A DNA stretch of 18,464 nucleotides. Source: OMIS01 sp964443885. GTDB taxonomy: Bacteria; Patescibacteriota; Microgenomatia; UBA1400; PJMF01. Positions 15,635 to 18,464 of this stretch are shown here, one piece after another. The stretch lies in the NCBI GenBank assembly GCA_964443885.1, contig CAYUES010000019.1:1-18464 (forward strand). Direction: 5' to 3'. Position numbers and translations under genes: made by a program. The notes beneath the pieces were generated by a model. The model was not told the DNA's origin. It saw nothing but the letters and a program-made list of their open reading frames with translations, and did no database searches. The stretch's first letter is position 1. Each line of letters starts with the position of its first letter.

Positions 15635-16203
15635 TGTAACGTTACAAATTGTTCGTAGTTGATAGCTTCTAAAATGTTAGCAGCTTTTTCTTTGTTTTCC
15701 TCTAGTTCAATTCGAGTCATTGTAGGCGTAGGTATAGTAATTACGCTCTGGACCAAGACTACTTCAATTTCACTTTCGATATCCCTTTTACTCCAACCCG
15801 CTTGTTCCATAATAGTAGGGTCGAAACTAAGGGTGATTTTTTTACCATTTGGGACAATTCTACCCACAGTAATCGATTCATATACTTTACCCACTTCCCA
15901 CATGTAAGCGTTAGCTTGGCGAGTGTCAGTGAGTTCAATAATAATAGGTTCGTAGGCTTGCTGAGTACTCTCATCAGCAAGTGAAACATTTGCATTATAA
16001 ATCTCAGTGAGTTTCTTAAGATCTACTGTAATGTCAAGGTTTTGACTGGAATCATTTAGAATAATAATTTGCTTTTCAGGTGATATTAATCCAGCCTTGC
16101 TGAGTGTTTCAGAAATTTGTGGCCAGTATAGCTTTAACCCAGCTCCAACTAAAGCAACTAGTAATGCTACAGTTCCAATAATGAGTATATATTTTTGATT
16201 CAT
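15631..16203 (-). CDS. Small membrane-anchored protein coupled to the giant secreted protein
   Basis: The 190-aa product has one N-terminal transmembrane segment (KYILIIGTVALLVALVGAGL) and an extracytoplasmic domain of about 160 residues without cysteines, ending in a charged helix (RIELEENKEKAANILEAINY). No known family is recognised. ATG at 16203 is preferred; an in-frame TTG at 16218 would add five residues but abuts the GAGAG that could serve as its ribosome-binding site and lies very close to the predicted transcription start. Its TGA overlaps the ATG of the 1315-aa gene, a classic translational coupling, so the two products are probably needed together, for example as membrane partner and secreted protein. 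Confidence 0.7.
   Translation of the reverse strand: MNQKYILIIGTVALLVALVGAGLKLYWPQISETLSKAGLISPEKQIIILNDSSQNLDITVDLKKLTEIYNANVSLADESTQQAYEPIIIELTDTRQANAYMWEVGKVYESITVGRIVPNGKKITLSFDPTIMEQAGWSKRDIESEIEVVLVQSVITIPTPTMTRIELEENKEKAANILEAINYEQFVTLQ
15634..15647. promoter_or_regulatory. 14-bp perfect palindrome at the gene overlap
   Basis: TTGTAACGTTACAA is a perfect palindrome covering the last codons of the 190-aa protein and reaching the first base of the ATG of the 1315-aa gene. It could be a protein-binding site or form a short RNA stem at the start codon; it could also be chance within codons for Val-Thr-Leu-Gln. Confidence 0.3.
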
Positions 16204-16232
16204 GTTTAGTTGATACAACTCTCACTAGAATC

Positions 16233-16261
16233 AGTATAGTAGAATTTTAGACACTACACAA
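16233..16261 (-). promoter_or_regulatory. Candidate promoter of the 190-aa/1315-aa operon
   Basis: On the - strand, TTGTGT (16256-16261), a 17-nt spacer and TATACT (16233-16238) fit a sigma-70 promoter with a good -10 and a weak -35. It sits in the 63-nt gap upstream of the ATG at 16203 and predicts a leader of about 23 nt. Confidence 0.5.
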
Positions 16262-16266
16262 GATAA

Positions 16267-18207
16267 TTAATCTGAGCTCACAGTGGTGTTAAAAAGTAAA
16301 TCACCATCAGGATAAAGTTGTTCATTTATAGCATGACCAAAAATTTTACCCCATTCTAAAACATAATAATGTTGGTCTTTACCCTCATTTAATGCTGCTG
16401 CAGCAAAGGTCGCAGCACTTACTAGAGTATCGTACGCTATATACTCCCCTCTTGTTTCATCAGTGCCATCGGCAAAGTCACTATCTTTTCTACTTACGAA
16501 AATCCAAATATGTTGAGTAACACCTTCAGTGTCTCTTTCTACAATTACCTGTCCATTACGAGCATCTCCGAATAATATAAGTTTTTCACTTAAAGCTTCT
16601 CTATTACCATTTCCGTATTCGATAATATTACCACCTAAATGAACTGCAGTTCTGCCAGTTATATCATCTAAATTAAGTATAGAAATACCTACATTTGGGT
16701 TCAGGCCCAATCTACTTCTGAATAAGCTATCTAATTCTGTTGCCTTTTCATCTACTTGTTTCCACTTAATCGAATTAAGTAAAGAGCCAGTTGCCAAATT
16801 AAATGAAAATGTACCACCAGCTTCATTAGTTAGGAGGAAACCTTTTGTAGTGTCAAAAGCACCTTGCTCTAAAGTAGCCATGCCTTTGGTTTTAGCAGGT
16901 AAATATCCTCTGCCATCTGGTAGTATCCAGTAACCTTTGGATTCAAAAGGTAAGGTAGCTACTACTTCTTTCAATTCTCGAGGTACAACTTTAAATAAAG
17001 TTGCCTCCATAGTACTCATTTCACCAGTCTCTACCTCTGTCTCAGTTATAGTTTCAGCTCCAACGGGCTCCCAAGCTCCTTGTAAATCTGCTGTTGCTAA
17101 AAGCGTATATGCTGCAGGTACACCATTTGCATCAAGTTCAACTTCCAATAGTAGTGGATCACCTTGCGGGCCAATTGCAACTCTACCGACGATTTTTGTA
17201 GCAGCACCAATTCCTACAGTTAGGTCGCTAACTACATCTGCAGTCATAGTCTCACCAGTCGGGCCAGTGAAAGTAATAGAACCACTTGCAGCAGTGGCAC
17301 CATCAACGTGCAAACCTGTCGCAGCTTCTACTTTATTAACTTCAGTAGTAATGAAGATTTCATCAATTTCACCACCTCCCACTGAAGTTTCAGCATTTTC
17401 TACAGTTCTTACACCTGATGTAAGTCCTGGATACTCTACTGCTACCCAGGCTATTGGAGGGTTTGAAGAAATCTGAACCCAAACTTCCTCTGAACCTTCT
17501 TCACCTCTAATTAACACAGTTTTAGGATCGTATTCATATGCTTGGCCAGCTATTGTTGTTTCAGATTCTTCAAATGTTGTATACGGATAATCAGTTCCAG
17601 GTCCACTGCGGAATCTGCGCTTTGATTGATCTGTAAAGCTCACAGTATGTTTTTCGGTAGGAGCTTCAGGAGTCGCAGTCGCCACTGGAGGTTTTTCAAC
17701 AGTACCTGTGGTTGGAGTTGTTTGTAAAACTGCTGCTAATTCAGCAGTGGCTGTTGGACTTGGAGTTTCGGTTGGTGCAGGTTTGGTGGCAGTCGCCTTC
17801 ACCGTTGGTGTAGCAGTGACAGCTTGTAGCTCATCTAGTTCAGATTTAGTGAGATTTTGTACTGCCGCATTCTCTTTAACAGCATCAAGAGCTGCTTGGA
17901 CATCGGCTTGAATATCAGCTTCGCCATAACCAGCGCCCGCCGTGCCTGTACAAGCGACAACTAACAATACGGGACTCAAAGCTGCTGCTAACCTAGGATT
18001 AATGTTGCGTAGTCTATTAACAAAGTTTGCAAAACGATCGACGGCAGAGTCGGTGAGGTCTTCCACTCCTCGAGAAAATGTTTCGCCCGCTGCCAAAGCA
18101 GCATTCATTTTATCTCGAAGGAAAGTAAATCTATGGGTAGGAACAGTTGGCGGTACTTCTGTATCAGGAGTATATCTTGGAACATCTATTATATTAGAAT
18201 TAGACAT
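16267..18207 (-). CDS. Membrane protein with SH3b-like domain and Pro/Thr-rich linker
   Basis: The N-terminal 70 residues are polar and partly amphipathic, followed by one hydrophobic segment (73-86, LAAALSPVLLVVAC). Residues 82-86 resemble a lipobox (LVVAC) but lie far from the N-terminus, so a plain membrane anchor is more likely. Residues 128-187 are a low-complexity Ala/Thr/Pro linker (TATPTVKATATKPAPTETPS). Residues 188-258 look like a bacterial SH3 domain (RFRSGPGTDYPY ... VWVQI ... IAWVAV), a fold that usually binds cell-wall peptides. Residues 270-646 belong to no family I recognise; the first half is beta-rich, the last part mixed. The start is supported by AAAGGG (18212-18217), 4 nt before the ATG. 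It probably links membrane and cell wall; its tie to the surface genes downstream is by position only. Confidence 0.7.
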   Translation of the reverse strand: MSNSNIIDVPRYTPDTEVPPTVPTHRFTFLRDKMNAALAAGETFSRGVEDLTDSAVDRFANFVNRLRNINPRLAAALSPVLLVVACTGTAGAGYGEADIQADVQAALDAVKENAAVQNLTKSELDELQAVTATPTVKATATKPAPTETPSPTATAELAAVLQTTPTTGTVEKPPVATATPEAPTEKHTVSFTDQSKRRFRSGPGTDYPYTTFEESETTIAGQAYEYDPKTVLIRGEEGSEEVWVQISSNPPIAWVAVEYPGLTSGVRTVENAETSVGGGEIDEIFITTEVNKVEAATGLHVDGATAASGSITFTGPTGETMTADVVSDLTVGIGAATKIVGRVAIGPQGDPLLLEVELDANGVPAAYTLLATADLQGAWEPVGAETITETEVETGEMSTMEATLFKVVPRELKEVVATLPFESKGYWILPDGRGYLPAKTKGMATLEQGAFDTTKGFLLTNEAGGTFSFNLATGSLLNSIKWKQVDEKATELDSLFRSRLGLNPNVGISILNLDDITGRTAVHLGGNIIEYGNGNREALSEKLILFGDARNGQVIVERDTEGVTQHIWIFVSRKDSDFADGTDETRGEYIAYDTLVSAATFAAAALNEGKDQHYYVLEWGKIFGHAINEQLYPDGDLLFNTTVSSD

Positions 18208-18237
18208 GTGACCCTTTAGTGATTGCTATAAACTCTT

Positions 18238-18260
18238 AGCCCTACTTATAAGTGTAGGCT
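18238..18260 (-). promoter_or_regulatory. Hairpin in the 5' leader of the 646-aa gene
   Basis: On the - strand, AGCCTAC-ACTTATAA-GTAGGGCT folds into a 7-bp stem with one bulged G and an 8-nt loop, starting about 50 nt before the ATG. If transcription starts near 18305 it lies in the untranslated leader. No known riboswitch was recognised. Confidence 0.35.
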
Positions 18261-18311
18261 ACTCCACTCTCTTTTGCAATTACTTGACGGTAATTATCTC
18301 AAATGTCTTAT

Positions 18312-18340
18312 AATATATCAATATGTATCGCGTGTGTAAA
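18312..18340 (-). promoter_or_regulatory. Promoter of the 646-aa gene
   Basis: On the - strand, TTTACA (18335-18340), a 17-nt spacer and TATATT (18312-18317) match consensus at 5/6 in both boxes. The predicted start is near 18305, with a leader of roughly 98 nt. A + strand promoter-like sequence (TTGACG at 18284-18289, TATAAT at 18309-18314, 19-nt spacer) shares the same A/T-rich core. Confidence 0.5.
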
Positions 18341-18353
18341 AGTTACGACTATG

Positions 18354-18464
18354 CTACGCAGTTTTTTGTTGGCTCGCTTTGACACATACGTTAAGCATTG
18401 TGTAGGTATCAGCAGTAAAGCCACCGGACAACTTACATAAAAATGCTTCATTGCTGCCCCAAAC
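18354..18464 (-). CDS. Partial CDS at the right edge, C-terminal 36 residues of an unknown protein
   Basis: On the - strand a frame is open from the window edge for 36 codons to a TAG at 18354-18356. The residues (start VWGSNEAFLCKLSGG, end KASQQKTA) have ordinary protein composition, and the orientation agrees with all other genes on this side. The stop lies just before the promoter of the 646-aa gene, as expected for an upstream neighbour. No family is recognisable from so short a tail, and chance openness of 111 bases cannot be excluded. Confidence 0.4.
   Translation of the reverse strand, partial: VWGSNEAFLCKLSGGFTADTYTMLNVCVKASQQKTA

Noticed and set aside
16937..17476. 179-codon open frame on the + strand opposite the 646-aa gene
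   Set aside because: Low-complexity Ser/Thr/Ala/Val product, mirror of a Thr/Glu/Gly/Ala-rich coding strand; no ribosome-binding site; the - strand frame is far longer and has domain features.
18351..18440. 29-codon + strand ORF at the right edge behind a TTGACG/TATAAT sequence
   Set aside because: No ribosome-binding site, and the opposite strand holds a more protein-like frame running to the window edge in the direction of all neighbours.
18315..18464. Possible tRNA, tmRNA, SRP RNA or RNase P RNA at the right end
   Set aside because: Searched by eye for T-loop GTTCGA, CCA ends, the SRP GGAAGGA-type loop and RNase P conserved segments; none found on either strand.
1..18464. UGA recoding (code 25) as in some CPR lineages
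   Set aside because: No in-frame TGA in any gene, and TGA serves as stop of the 190-aa gene.

Overview
The window looks like a chromosomal segment of an uncultivated bacterium with a simple, single-membrane-type surface, most likely a member of the Patescibacteria (Candidate Phyla Radiation). This placement is an inference. It rests on the class III pilins (including an ARDGKRKADVETIRQAL-type helix), large Cys-rich secreted proteins with Pro/Thr-rich linkers, and the tight gene spacing. TGA is used as a stop codon and no gene contains an in-frame TGA, so the UGA-recoded CPR lineages are excluded. No mobile element, CRISPR array, tRNA or rRNA was seen.

Left part (1-4569, + strand): type IV pilus / type II pseudopilus genes. 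A truncated major-type pilin ends at a strong intrinsic terminator. Next comes prepilin peptidase (PilD) with a membrane-anchored PKD-domain protein 2 nt behind it. A well-formed promoter (2564-2593) then starts a compact pilin operon: two GspG-like pilins sharing a four-cysteine C-terminal signature, a GspH-like pseudopilin and a GspI/PilV-like pseudopilin. No assembly ATPase, platform protein or PilM/N/O homologue lies in the window.

Right part (4595-18464, all - strand, so convergent with the pilins): read in transcription order from the right edge, this holds a partial CDS, a 646-aa membrane protein with an SH3b-like domain, a short membrane-anchored protein, a 1315-aa secreted Cys-rich protein, guaA (GMP synthase), a 398-aa membrane-anchored protein, a 1091-aa secreted protein and a GspJ/PilW-like pseudopilin. 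The two giant proteins are paralogous over their last ~600 residues. Each is tightly coupled to a small protein with an N-terminal membrane segment (4-nt overlap or 2-nt gap).

The main hypothesis is a surface-adhesion or pilus-associated system: pilins and PilD build the fibre, while two 'small anchor + giant secreted protein' pairs with a common C-terminal module decorate the pilus or cell surface. The GspJ-like pilin directly downstream of one giant links the two halves. guaA sits between the two pairs under its own promoter, which predicts a leaderless mRNA. It is the long form of the enzyme with a doubled dimerisation subdomain. Three copies of a short palindrome (ACTTTAG-N4-CTAAAGT type) sit in intergenic gaps of the pilus half.
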